From: Ananas comosus
Lineage: Eukaryota > Streptophyta > Magnoliopsida > Poales > Bromeliaceae
Direction: 5' to 3'
NCBI RefSeq assembly: GCF_001540865.1
Contig: NC_033632.1
Coordinates: forward strand, 10,040,888-10,104,887
DNA length: 64,000 bases
Shown: one piece after another, positions 1-11,664 of the stretch
How the letters are laid out: the number at the start of each line of letters is the position of its first letter
Numbering within the stretch: position 1 is the stretch's first letter
Program-made: the position numbers and the translations under genes
Notes under the pieces: generated by a model
Told to the model about the DNA's origin: nothing
The model's database searches: none
Seen by the model: the letters and a program-made list of their open reading frames with translations, nothing else

Positions 1-337
1 TAGAGCACCTTGAAGGAACCCATGGATTTCATGTGTTCAAGGTCTCAAGAGGCTTCTAAATGTGTAAGAAGCTCCAAAACTCTAAGTATTATGGTAGAAA
101 TCCAAGCCCTAAAGCTACTCTTGCAAGAAACCATTAAAGGGTTCAAAGCTTACCTCAACCAAGCTTGTTCTCTTTCACAAGGAGAAGAGGATGAAGATGG
201 TTTTCCTTCTCATTGATCTCCTTCACCTTTCTTTTCTTCTCTTTTTCCTTCTCCTCCCTTCCTTCTCTTTTCTTTTTCTTTTCTTTCCCCTTTCCTTTGC
301 ACGGTTGAGAAAGGGAGAGCAGTGAGGGAGTGAGAGT

Positions 338-375
<38 letters not shown>

Positions 376-1769
376 AAGACCCTCTCTTAATCCTCTCTCA
401 TGTTGTAACAATATGCCAACAAGCCCCTCACCTATTTCTATTTGCAGTAGACCCATTTCATGCTGTTCTGCCAAAGTGTACCGGTACACTTTCCCGTGTC
501 ACCGGTTCCATAGCCTTTTTCTCCCAAACCTGAGAGCAATATCTCATTTTCGTAGCATTTGTACCGGTACAAAACAGGGGTGTCACCGGTTTCACATGCT
601 GAAACCGGTTACACGTCGCTTGCTGTACCGGAACACTTGCTCCAGATTTGATTTTTTGCTCCGTTTTCTATTTCGCACCGAATAACGCTAAAACCATTCC
701 AACTCTTTTAGAACTCATTTTTAGCTCTTCCAAGCTCATGTACACCGCAACTCCATAACTTTAGAAGTTCGGTATGTTACACTCTCTTGGATCCATCAAG
801 AGGGGTGTCACTAGTTAGCATGTTGAACTACTTGTAGATGTGTATGCCTAACTGGTTGTTAATGGATCAGCTGATTCTACCAGTATGAATGGGGTTCCTA
901 GCATATCATGGATAATTTGGCAAGTCTATTTTACCTCAGTGTAAACTTTGGGTTACTTGGAACAAATTCATTACGGATCTAATTGAGGCATGCTTATGCA
1001 TGTTCAATGCTTTATGTTTGATTGATTTATTATGGATATATTGTCTGTTGATATTCCGAATATTTATATGTCAAGTAGCTAGATTCTGTTTTACCTTTAT
1101 ACGTGGATAGTGAATGCAAAATCAACCTAGGGGAATTGACTATTTCATCTGCATCCAGTTACGAATATTGACTGTTTTGTTCTTTGGGTTGAAAAATATG
1201 TCCAACAAATTAAAGACATTCTCCTATTTAACCTTCTAATTTCCCTTTCATTTGTTCATATACTTGACAAATTTTCAGCATAGAAATGTACTACATCTTG
1301 GAAAACATAGCAATTGTAGCTTTTCCCTTGTTTGGATGATTATGGCGAAAATATAAGACAGCATATTGCTTCTACTCTTATATATCTTAATGTTTTTATT
1401 TAGTCTTTGTTGTTATTAGCTCTTCATGCTGAGCTTTGTTGTTTAGTTATGCTGACTAATGTTTACAAACTAAAACTTCAGTCTATGGGCTAAGAAAGTC
1501 ATTTCCCCATATAGTAGATTTTCTTGAATTCTTTTGTGAAGTGATGATGTTCTTTCTTCCTTTTCATTTGTATTGCGACAAATGAAGCCAGGGAGAGCTG
1601 GTAATAGCGAAATGCTCTTATTAAATTTTGTTGCACTTAAACTTTGATTTCATAACCTGATATGCTTGCAATTTAATTTTACTTAAACTTTGATTTCATA
1701 ACCTCTTATTCTTTGTTTTTTACAGCCACTCACTCTTTCCAAAGCCAAATTACAGATTGAAGCTACTTT
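1..1769. other. Repeat-like DNA with ACCGG-rich segment, no gene
   Basis: No convincing coding sequence is visible. Positions about 330-376 are a (GA)n microsatellite next to a CT-rich stretch. Between 478 and 635 the motif ACCGG recurs at least six times, mostly as ACCGGT. The text style (direct motif repeats, then a segment ending near TTCGGTATGTTACACTC at about 770) resembles part of an LTR, but the left side is cut by the window edge and no TSD can be tested. From 800 to 1769 the sequence is AT-rich and featureless. The LTR idea is inference. Confidence 0.4.
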
Positions 1770-1993
1770 CTCCTCTTCATCTTTTTCAAGGTTTGTGTTT
1801 TTTATCGAATTTCAATTAGTTGTTACTTTCAGTGCCCACTACCTGCTTATCGTTGTTGAAATATTGTGAGGATATGTACTTCTCCTCTTTATCTTTTTCA
1901 AGGTTTGTGATTTTTATCGAATTTCAATTAGTTGTTACTTTCAGTGCCTACTACCTACTTATCGTTGTTGAAATATTGGGAGGATATGTAATT
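1770..1993. repeat. 112-bp tandem duplication
   Basis: Two head-to-tail copies with a period of about 112 bp (first from 1770, second from 1882). They share CTCCTCTTYATCTTTTTCAA at their starts and GTTGTTGAAATATTG near their ends, with a few substitutions. It lies just upstream of the CACTA transposase remnant and may belong to that element's 5' region. No coding function is seen. Confidence 0.75.
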
Positions 1994-2408
1994 ATGATTT
2001 GCCCTTTTGATATTGATGTTAAACAATGTAATTCTTTATATCTTTTATTTTTAGTTTTTTTCGCAAAAAGTTTAGTCATTTTGTAACTACTAATATTTAA
2101 ACTTTGAAATATTTTAGTCTTTAAGTTGTATGCAATCGACCTCAAGACATTATGCTTCATTCTTTGTTTTTTCGCTTTTACCTTCTTATTGTTTCTATTT
2201 AGTAGAATTTTAAATTTTGCTTATTCATTAGAAACTTCTTATGATGATTTTGATGTGAATGAATTCTTAATAATCATTTTGATGTGAATGAATTCTAATA
2301 GTAATTTTTCTTCTACATTCTTCGCAAATTATTGAATAAACCCTGCTCATTATGCTATCTCTATGTTTAGGTAATTTTTTTGGATTACCTCCATACAATT
2401 CTGAAAAA

Positions 2409-5400
2409 ATGGCACCTAGTAAAAGTTGGATGGATCTAGTTGATGATCGATTAAGTGAAGCATATGAAAAAGGAGTTCAAAATTTTTTGAATTATGCTTT
2501 TAAACGTACAGGACAAAATAACAAAATTCGCTGCCCTTGTGTTAAATGTAACAATATATATTCAGGAACTCGTGAGCTGATTGAGACACATTTTAAAGTC
2601 TATGGAATAGTTCAAAGTTATACTTTTTGGTATCATCATGGTGAAAGGTTTGGTGAGTCTCAATCAGAGTAAGATTCGGATGATGATAATGAGGAAATAG
2701 AAGAAGATGAAAGCGTTGATGAGATGAATGAAATCATAAGGGATTTATATCCTGAATTGAATAGAAATTTTGAGAACAATACTACTACAGTTGATGAAGA
2801 TTTTGAAGGCGAACCAAATGATGAAGCAAAGTCTTTCTATAGGTTACTCAAAGAGTCTAATCAACCATTATATGATGGTTCGAAATGCTCAAAATTGTCT
2901 TTACTAATTAAATTGTTTCATATTAAGAGCCTCGGAGGATGGAGTAATACATCATTTACTATGCTACTTCAATTATTAAAAAAAGATATTCTACCAAGTG
3001 GAACAACTTTTCCAGATTCATATTATGAGGCAAAGAAATTTATTGATGATCTTGGACTATCTTATCAAAAAATTGATGCATGCATTAACAATTGTATGCT
3101 ATATCGAAAGGAGGATGAAGAATCTGATTTATGCAAAATTTGTGGTGCTTCTAGATAGAAACATGACAAATATAGTAGGGAAATTAAACGTAAAGCAAAT
3201 GGTAAACGAATACCATTGAAGTCATTACGTTATTTTTCATTAAAATCTAGACTTCAAAGGTTATTTATGTCAATAAAAACAGCTTCTTTTATGAGGTGGC
3301 ATTTTGATAAAAGAGTAGATGACGGAGTGATGCGGCACCCAGCTGATTCAATGGTATGGAAGTCTTGTGATGAATTGCATGAATCATTTGCATTAGAGCC
3401 TCGTAATGTGAGACTCGGTCTTGCTAGCGATGGCTTTCAGCCATTTGGAGATTCGAGAAAACCATATAGTATATGGCCAGTAATACTAATTCCCTACAAT
3501 CTACCTCCATGGATGTGTATGAAGCAATCTAATTTTATTTTATCAATGCTTATTCCAGGACCTGAGAGTCCTGGTGATGCAATTGATATCTATCTCCAAC
3601 CGTTGATAGAAGAGTTGAAGGAACTATGGGAAGTAGGGGTTGAAACATTTGATGCATCAACACAATAAAATTTCAATTACATGCAGCTTTGTTGTGGACA
3701 ATTAATGATTTTTCTGCTTATGAAAATTTATCTTGATGGAGTACAAAGGGAAAACTAGCATGTCCTTGTTGCAATAAGAATACTTTTTCTATTAGGTTAA
3801 CTAATGGTAGCAAGCAATGTTATATGGGCCATCGACGATATTTGCCTAGCCAGCACAAATAGAGGAATGATGAATATTCTTTTGATGGCACGAAGGAGCG
3901 AGGTTGTGCACCAAAGCTATTTAACGGGGATGAAATCTTGGAACAAGTGCAGGATCTTGAAGGGATCATCTTAACAAAAGCTGCTAATAAAAGAGTAAAA
4001 ATATCTCATAGCAATCGGGATGATAATTGGAACAAGAAAAGTATATTCTTTGAACTTCCTTATTGGAGAACTCTTTTGTTGCGACATAATTTGGATTTAA
4101 TGCACATTGAGAAGAATATATTTGATAATATAAATGGCACAATTATGAATATCAAGAAAAAAACTAAGGACACAATAAAATCCCGTCTCGATTTGCAAGC
4201 AATGAATATAAGACCAGAATTACATCCAATCCGAAAAAGGGATAAGTTTGTTTTTCCTGCTGCCTCTTACACATTATCGCCAAATAAGAAGCATACATTT
4301 TGCCTTTTTCTTAAGCAATTAAGAGTTCCAGATGGCTTCTCCTCAAATATATCTCATTGTGTAAATCTTAAAGAACATAAAATTTCTAGATTGAAAAGTC
4401 ATGATTGTCATATTATGCTGCAACGCCTACTTCCTCTTGCTTTATGTGGTCTTGTTCCTAAAGAAGTTTATGAACCACTTATTGAATTATCTTTATTTTT
4501 CACTGTGGTTGGCTCTAAGACACTCAAGGCAGATGATTTGGATCAGATAGAAGCTCATATTCCAATAACTCTTTGTAAATTAGAGAGAATTTTTCCCCCT
4601 TCATTTTTCGATATTATGTTGCATTTGCCAATTCATCTAGCAAACGAAGCTAGGATTGGAGGACAGAGCCAATATAGGTCAATGTACTTTATTGAGCGTC
4701 ACTTGTATACTCTAAAAGGGTTTTTACGCAATAGAGCTTGTCTAGAGGGTTCAATCGCGGAAGGCCACATTGCAAAGAAATGTATGACCTTTTGCTTAAG
4801 ATATCTTCATGGTATTGAGACAAAATTTAATTGTCATGAGCGAAATTATGATGATAGAGATAGCACATCTGATGAAGGTTTATCTATTTTTTCTCAACTT
4901 GGTAAAGCACTAGGAGCCGGTACTATATATGATCTTGATGGAAATGAGTTCGAGCAAGCACAACTTTATATTTTAAAGAATTGTCATGAAGTTCAACAAT
5001 TTCTCGAGTATGATTTCATTGTTCATGAACACTACTTTTTTCTTTTATTTCAATTTCTTATGTATATAATAAGTTCATTTATGCTGTTATGCAGAGAATA
5101 CTCACAAACTCATTGTAATAGAGGATTAGAATTGTGTGATAAGAACTTTATTGAATGGTTTAAGATTAAGGTAAGCTCACTTTTAATTAGAAATTTTTGT
5201 CGATCAATATTTGCAATATATGTAGAACGCAATATGTTTAATTTATTATTCGCCTTGTAGGTAGCGCATTTATATAAGCAAGACAAAAGCTTGATCATGG
5301 AACACATGCTTTCTTTGTCACGTGGCCCTACTAAATATGTCACATGCTATAATGGTTATCTAATAAATGGATATAGGTTTCGGATAGAAGATCGTGACAA

Positions 5401-5850
5401 AAGCTTAAAGATACAAAATTGTGGGGTGGTTGTTGTTGGTGATACTGGTGCAGAAACTGGAAAACGAGATTACTATGGGCTCTTGACGAAGGTCATTGAA
5501 TTACAATATGTTGGAGGTCATCGAGTAGCATTGTTTCGATATAATTGGTATGATGTATATGATAGAGAAAAAGGAATTAAAATAGATGAATATGGAATTG
5601 TTAGCATTAATTGCCACAGATTATTGAAAACAAATGAGCCTTTGTGTTAGCTAATCAAGCATCAAAAGTGTTTTATGCTATCGATAACAGAAATAAAGGA
5701 TGGCATGTTATGCAGAAGACTCAGCCTCGTGACTTATATGAAATGCCACTACAAAAGGATGCAGATTCTGAAGATGTTCAAGATGGAATTGATGCATATC
5801 AAGAATATGAATCATTCACTCCTATCAATAATTTATCCACTTTACTATAG
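2409..5850 (+). pseudogene. CACTA (En/Spm) transposase pseudogene, tnp2/TnpD type
   Basis: Remnant of the main transposase of a plant CACTA DNA transposon. The start MAPSKSWMDLVDDRLSEAY with CPCVKCNN at about 2533 is the transposase-associated zinc-binding N-terminus. 2724-3660 is the first part of the tnp2 (Transposase_21) core, including SLRYFSLKSRLQRLF and MRWHFDKR. 3938-5020 holds the rest of tnp2 (LLLRHNLDLMHIEKNIFDNI) and a DUF4218-like region (LPIHLANEARIGG). 5291-5780 is DUF4216-like. It is broken: in-frame stops at 2670-2672, 3156-3158 and 3666-3668, a frame change between 3668 and 3938, and another at about 5647 (C-terminal ANQASKVFYAIDNRNKGWHV is in a new frame). Apparent introns lie at about 5015-5094 and 5171-5260. 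Family assignment is from recognised motifs; loss of function is seen directly. Confidence 0.9.
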
Positions 5851-6080
5851 AGCCAGTGATGATTGATGCAGTTTCCACACAAAAGAAGAGAAAACGAAGA
5901 TCATAAAAGAATGAATGCATATTTGTTTGTCTTTGAAGACATAATGGTTTTGTATATGGTATTTTCTTTTACTTGTATGCAAATATATTCATTTCTGTTT
6001 ATGAGTTTAATTTAATTTTGGATGAATTGTTCACTATTATATTTTAATAATGAACTAAAATTTCTAATTATCTTTATAGG

Positions 6081-6764
6081 ATGCAGCCGCCAAAATCACG
6101 AAACGGGAATGATTCCACTTTTAGAGGAGATAAGCTTATGTTTATACCACCGGGTGCATTGGGCAAAGGGTGCGCACAAATTGATTTAAGATCTTTCTAT
6201 TCCTTACGACCGTCGACGTCACAAAGTGAAAGTGTAGGGGCTAATACTACACCATCGCTTCATACTCCTATTGTGCAATCAAATTATATCTCCCTTCCTC
6301 AAGATTTTGAGCTTATGGAAGAAGCGCATATTGGAGAAGAATCAAGGGAAACTGGTATAACTTCTCTCCTTTTGTTTTACATATATGTTCGTCTTTATGC
6401 GTTTATTTAATCTTTATGTGCTATTAGTAATGCATATTAGTAATCTTTATTTAATCAAATGACTATTAGTAATGCATATTTTTACTTTTCTTTTTCTATT
6501 CCAAAGAAGAGGAATGTGCGAGGTAAAAACAAGTGTAAGGAAGTCGCAAAGTTGAAAAGTGGAAAAAAATTGGGCGTGAAATTCTACAATAAGCGCGTTG
6601 TTGGAAAGAATCATAGGGTATTTTCGAGACACTTAGGAAGAATCGTGCGCGATCGCAATATTTGTCCACTTCGTGTGCACTCATGGAAGGAGATTGGAGA
6701 TGAAGAAAAGGAATATATGTGGGTTACGGTGACGGTAAAATTATTTAATTTAATATCAATTTGA
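6081..6764 (+). pseudogene. CACTA second gene, Transposase_24 / TnpA-like fragment
   Basis: Downstream of the tnp2 pseudogene on the same strand, as in autonomous CACTA elements. 6081-6350 encodes a low-complexity N-terminus (MQPPKSRNGNDSTFRGDKLM). A probable intron follows. 6510-6740 then encodes RGKNKCKEVAKLKSGKKLGV, later GRIVRDRNICPLRVHSWKEI and YMW. The order (RGxxK-K, a V-F segment, IVR-CP--V-SWK-I, W) is that of the plant Ptta/En/Spm Transposase_24 domain. Sequence is lost after the W, next to an N at 6769, so only about the first half of the domain is present. In the element this protein would bind subterminal repeats; here it cannot be functional. Confidence 0.7.
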
Positions 6765-6769
6765 GTTAN

Positions 6770-7571
6770 TTGTTTTATAGGCTCAACATCTAAACCACTT
6801 CTTTAGAAGTGAACAGAAAACGCAGATTGAAGCTTCACAGCTATATGGATGTTTTACCTCAAATATAAATTCAATTAATAAATAAACTAGCTTATGTAAT
6901 GCCTGAACGTTATTTAACTAAAACGCTATCATAAATTTATAATATCAATGAACTCTCGAGAAAAAGATGACAATTAAACAAAACAACATGCATAGAGGCC
7001 TGGTCTAACTCCTGAAGTACACTTCTATTACGTTTTTTTATCTACCCCTGGTCTAACACTTATAGTATACTTTTTTTTTTTTATCTTTATTATGAGATGT
7101 TTATTTTAAAATAATCTCTTCAATAGAATACGACAAAGCTAATGAAACGAAACCTCTACAAATAATATCTCAGTAATACCCATAGAATGTTTTATTATGC
7201 TGTGAATATTACCTAATAGTATTAGATTGTCCTAATATGTGTACTAAATGCACTCTATTTGTTGTGCTTATATTTGCACCGTATGAATCTTCTGTCGTGT
7301 TTTATACTGTTGCAGTATTTGTATGAAATGAACTCTTTTGGTTGTGCTTATATTTTTGTTGTATAAATCTTCTGTTCTATTTCATTATATTAATAATATT
7401 GTCTCGAATTTTGTCTTCTCAACTGTGTATGCTTCAATCACTTGCTGCCATTACTCAACAATTTCAGCAATGATTTTATTGAACGTCATATTTATTTTCA
7501 GCAGTAATTTTATTGATCTTCATTCTTCACCTGCACAGATAACCCGCCGCAACGCGCGGGTATTGCACTAG
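6770..7571 (+). mobile_element. Helitron-like 3' end (left boundary unknown)
   Basis: The segment ends in a 3' signature typical of plant Helitrons. A GC-rich hairpin (ACCCGC ... GCGGGT around CGCAACGC, 7542-7561) is followed about 7 bases later by CTAG at 7568-7571, and the next base is T, as expected for insertion between A and T. I could not find the 5' TC end, so the left limit given is arbitrary (it follows the N at 6769). The interior is AT-rich and non-coding, and no Rep/helicase sequence is visible. Non-autonomous Helitron is inference from the terminus only. Confidence 0.5.
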
Positions 7572-8270
7572 TTTGCAACATTAATTTTAGCCTATGGATG
7601 CACTTGTTACAACTTGATTTGCAGAAAAAAGCGCATTGCTTTTAGCGTCTAGCCCAAATTATTGATCTTTTGTGTGCCATCAAGCCTCCTCAATCGCCAT
7701 CAAGCCTCCTCAATCGCTATCCGTTGCCTATGACTTTTCCTATAGCTCTTTTTTCCCCTCTTTTTATTTTTAACTAGGTAAGAGCCCGTGCGATGCCGCG
7801 GAAAGAAAATATCTGAATTATTTTTCAGATTCAGAATATATATTTTTTAGACACGTTTAATTTTAGGAACATATGAAAACGTACAATACACGTAATAAAA
7901 AATATACTCACAACGGGTGGAAAATAAACATAATATGATGGTCAGAAGATTTTTCATAGTTAATAAATCGATAAATCAATTTGCATACGATATAGTGGAG
8001 TAAGAACGTAGCATCAATATTAACAATAAAAGTAAATATAGCCAAATTGTTTTCACAATAATTAAAAACTAAATATGAACCCATATCTATTAATTTATAG
8101 ATAATTAATAAATCCAAGGTAGCACAAAAGCGACATTCATCAAAGTATAGGAGAATAATGAGATAGCAAAAATCAAAAAAGGGCCAAAACTGAATACAAC
8201 ACTTGTTAATCTCCCAGACTTCAAAAAATAAACATAAAAAGGCATGCAAATGATAGAATACTAACACGCA
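7572..8270 (-). mobile_element. Second Helitron-like 3' end, minus strand
   Basis: On the minus strand the sequence CCGCGGCATCGCACGGGC then CTCTTACCTAG reads like another Helitron 3' terminus: an imperfect GC-rich stem, a short spacer, then CTAG at 7773-7776 on the plus strand. If real, the element runs rightwards from 7773 and the CACTA MITE at 8271-8784 is nested in it. The hairpin is weaker than that of the neighbour at 7542-7561. No 5' end was found. 7676-7720 has a 19-bp tandem repeat (CATCAAGCCTCCTCAATCG). No gene is seen. Confidence 0.35.
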
Positions 8271-8784
8271 CACTACAACAAAAATGGTCTATAGCGACAC
8301 TTTTAAATGTAGGTACATTGTAAAAAAGTGCTGCTAGCTAAAATTACCGACACTTTTAAAAAGTGTTGCTATATGTGGGGTCGCTAGGTATATAGTGACA
8401 GTTAAAGAGTGTCGCTATAACCTAAAATAGTGCTGCTAATTTACCAACATTTATTTAAACATTTAGCAACCGCCGAAACTCTATCGCGTTGGCTGCGGTA
8501 GCAGAGGAGGACGATAGGAAAGGCACTTCGTCTAGAATTTCAGTGGATTGAGTGAAGAGAGAAGAAAAGATGGTAATTGATTTTTCTTTTTTTCCTCTTT
8601 TCTGTTTGTAATCGGGCCAAATGGACTGGGTGTGGTGGGTTGAGTAGAATAATCTTTTATTTTTGGTTGGATTGGGCTTTATATTTAGGCCTTAGTAGAT
8701 ATTTTTTTAAGTTTTAGTATAAATGGGACACTTATTCAAAAGTGTCCCAAACATGTGTCCCTATAACCTAATTCTGTTGTAGTG
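8271..8784. mobile_element. CACTA MITE, 514 bp, with 3-bp TSD
   Basis: It starts CACTACAACAAAAATGG and ends, read on the other strand, CACTACAACAGAATTAGG, so the terminal inverted repeats are about 13 bp with the canonical CACTA start. The flanking trinucleotide is GCA on both sides (8268-8270 and 8785-8787), the 3-bp TSD expected for this superfamily. Subterminal sequence contains repeated AGTGT(C/T)GCTA words on both strands, probably transposase-binding repeats. It carries no coding capacity, so it needs a transposase in trans. The nearby tnp2 pseudogene is broken and cannot supply it. Confidence 0.92.
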
Positions 8785-9480
8785 GCAAGAGGCATGCAAA
8801 TGAGTTTATTTGATAATAATTAGTCTTATAACTATCTAGTATAATCCATCTATTGGAAGAGATATAAACCACTATGCAAGGCTTATAAGCTCGCAATTCC
8901 TTGTTATGTAATTTGTTGCTTCAGCTGACTGCCTTGCACTCACTTCGCTGCTTACACATAAAAAAAAACATCACATGCAAGGTGTGGGAGAAAACATACA
9001 ATACGTTATTTGGGGCACAAAAGAGCAAAAGAGAATGAATGCTTATTCTGATTGTTTTGAACAATTAGAATCCGGGGGAACAATTTGGGTCAATGTAATA
9101 CAAAACAACCAGAATAAGCCAGGAGCATGTTTTAAGATTAAAGAGCTAGGAATTGAGCAATACAGGAATACCTTAGTGCATGAAAGTAAAGAATTGAGCA
9201 GGAAACAATGCAGTCCACATTTCTTGTTCCCAACACATTAACTGCTTAAGAAATGAAAGCAATCAGAATAATTTTGTGATGAAGTTTTGGCACCTGTACA
9301 TACAAACACACCTGTAGTCAGGACAAAGAGAGAGGACACAAAGGAAAATGCAAGTAACTCGAAGAATCAGAATTAGATCTCAAAGAACTCGAGCGCCACC
9401 ACCTATTCCAGCGTATACCAAACCCCCGCATCCATCGCCTCCTTGTTCAATACCCCACCACTAGCGTCCGGAGCGACCGC
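8785..9480. other. Intergenic, no supported gene
   Basis: Mixed-composition DNA. An open frame at 8975-9241 (88 codons) has no recognisable motif and no exon-like boundaries, so I do not call it a gene. A 13-bp copy of GGCATGCAAATGA at 8791-8803 matches one at 8241-8253 on the other side of the CACTA MITE. Confidence 0.4.
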
Positions 9481-10600
9481 CGCTGCGGCGATCGCTCACG
9501 TTCCTACACCTACTCCTTCCCATCTTCAGGCGTGATTCTCACAGAGGTGGTGCCGGCAGCGGCGCCGGAGGAGGAGGAAAGGACAGCAGCGGCGCCGGAG
9601 GAGGAGAACGGTGTGCCAGGCGGCTGCAGGGGCGAGGAGAAAGGGGCAGGGAGGAGGGTGAAGATGGAGAGTGCAAGAGAGAGGGAGATGGGAGAGGGTA
9701 AGGGCTTTTCTGAGGAGAGGAATGGGGGTATGTACGGCCGCAAAGAAGAAGAGGAATGGGGGGGGGAGGGATGGGCGGACGTGAGGGGAACGCGGAGAAC
9801 TCCTTAAAAAAAAAAACAAAGAAAAAAACAAGCGCGCCGCGGCGCCGGCTGGCGTCCGCAGCCAGCCGCGCTCGTCGCCTGCGCGCTCGCCCGCCCACAA
9901 CGCATCGCCGCCGCGCCACGCGCGCTCTCCCAGCCACCGTCCGCCGCCCGCCCACCTGCCCGCGCCGCGCGCCGCGCGCCCGCGCGCCGCTCGGCGCCGA
10001 AAGGAGGGCCCCGCCGTACACGCTTTAGGATCCCCGATTCAAAACAGAGAGAGTGGAGTGGGTCTGACAGGACAAAAGAAAGAAAAAGGGAAAAAAAAAA
10101 AACTGCAAGCCGGGCTTGCCCCGCGCCGGCTGGCATCCGCGCCGCTCGCCCGCGGCCAGGCCGGCCGCGCTCGCGCCGCTCGCGGCTCGCCCGCGCCAGC
10201 GCCCGCACGCCGCCGCCCGCGCCCGCGCCCTTGCCCGCCCGCTCGGCTCGCCCGCCCGCGGCTCGCGCCCGCGCGCCGCGCGCGCACCCCCGCCTGCGCA
10301 AAACGCGGAGGCCTCCTCGTACCCTCCTAGGATCTCGACCCGGCTCGTGCCGATCGCGCCGATCGCGGAGAGGCCCGCTCGCCCACCTGCCCCTGCTCCC
10401 GCCCGCTCGCCCGCACCAGGCCCGCGCCGAGGCCTGCCGCCCGCCCGCTCACGCCAATCGCGCCGATCGCGGACCGCTCGCGTTGACCTCGCGCCGATCG
10501 AGCCGATCGCGGACAGCTCGTGCCGACCACGCCGATCGCGCGGAGGGCAGCCGTACGCGGCGAGCGCTGGGAGGATTGCCGTACAATCTTTGGTTTCTCA
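9481..10600. other. Very GC/CpG-rich low-complexity island
   Basis: GC-rich DNA full of GCCCGC, CGCGCC and GCCGATCGCG words. Two related units of about 260 bp can be seen, each preceded by an A-rich tract (9806-9835 and 10074-10105), then a CGCCGGCTGGC(G/A)TCCGC motif (about 9844 and 10127) and a CCCGCGCGC-rich body. GATCGCG-type words cluster at 10350-10540. All six frames stay open by composition alone, so the long ORFs here (Arg/Ala/Pro-rich) are not evidence of protein. It could be an old promoter/first-exon CpG island, or gene-derived sequence carried by a transposon. I cannot tell which. Confidence 0.5.
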
Positions 10601-11624
10601 ATTCAAAGATAGATATAGATTCTATTATAGAATCAATAATTTTAAGGCAGCATTTGGGTATTGAAATAAGTTATTCTCTCTCGCATGTATTCTTATGAAA
10701 TTTTCTTGTGTAATTGAAAGTAAGGGGATTGATATTTACACCTTAAAAGATTCCGTATATATAATTTGATAGGATAACATATCTCACCTATAATGTGATT
10801 GATCTCATTACGAAAAACATAGGGGTGGAAATGAGCCGAGCTCGAGCGAGTTTACCTCGGCTCAAATTCGGCTTGAAATTAATTTCGAGCATAAATTTAA
10901 GCTCAAGCTTGGATTGAAATTAAATTGAGCCGAGCTCGAACGAGCCTAATTTTGAGTCGAGCGAGCTCGAGCCCTAAACGAGCCGCTTGAAATTCTCAAC
11001 ATCATACGATCAATAGTTTAATTTGTATAGAATATTATCTATAATTTGATACAAAAATATGTCTAATAATTCAAAATACAAAATAATTATATGAAATATA
11101 GTATTATAATATAAAGAAAAATAATTTATGAGTTGACTATCTAATATTTTCAGTCTCACATGTCTTCTCTTCTGCCTTCATTCTCTATACTATTCATTTT
11201 TTATTTATGCGGTCAAAAATAAATAAATTATATAGATAAATATTGGATTAAACTATCCAACCATATATAACTAAAATTAAAATTTTATATAAATAATAAT
11301 TTTTTACTTTAAAAATATTCAGTATATTTTCTCAAACATACAATTAATAGCAAGGTAGGCAATGACGGGCATATGCTGTTACTTGGTAACTTGGAGGGCT
11401 TTCGACTTGGCAGCTTAGGGTGAGAGACAGAAAAAGAGAAAGAGAGAAACATATTGAAAATTTAGAGCTCTGCGAAAGAAAGAAAGAAAGAAAGAAAGAA
11501 AAAATATATAAATTTAGTAAAATTTTGCTTTTTTATTTGTCTATTGGGTTTGTTTTTATTGGTCAACAACATTGGCCCAATTTTAACTAAACTCGAATTA
11601 TTCATTCAGCCTATATATAATTAA

Positions 11625-11639
<15 letters not shown>

Positions 11640-11664
<25 letters not shown>

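Noticed and set aside
8975..9241. 88-codon open frame as a gene
   Set aside because: No recognisable motif, no splice or promoter signals, and the length is unremarkable for this composition.
9526..10698. Long Arg/Ala/Pro-rich open frames on both strands
   Set aside because: All frames are open at once because of GC and CpG composition. There are no domains, and the coding direction is inconsistent.
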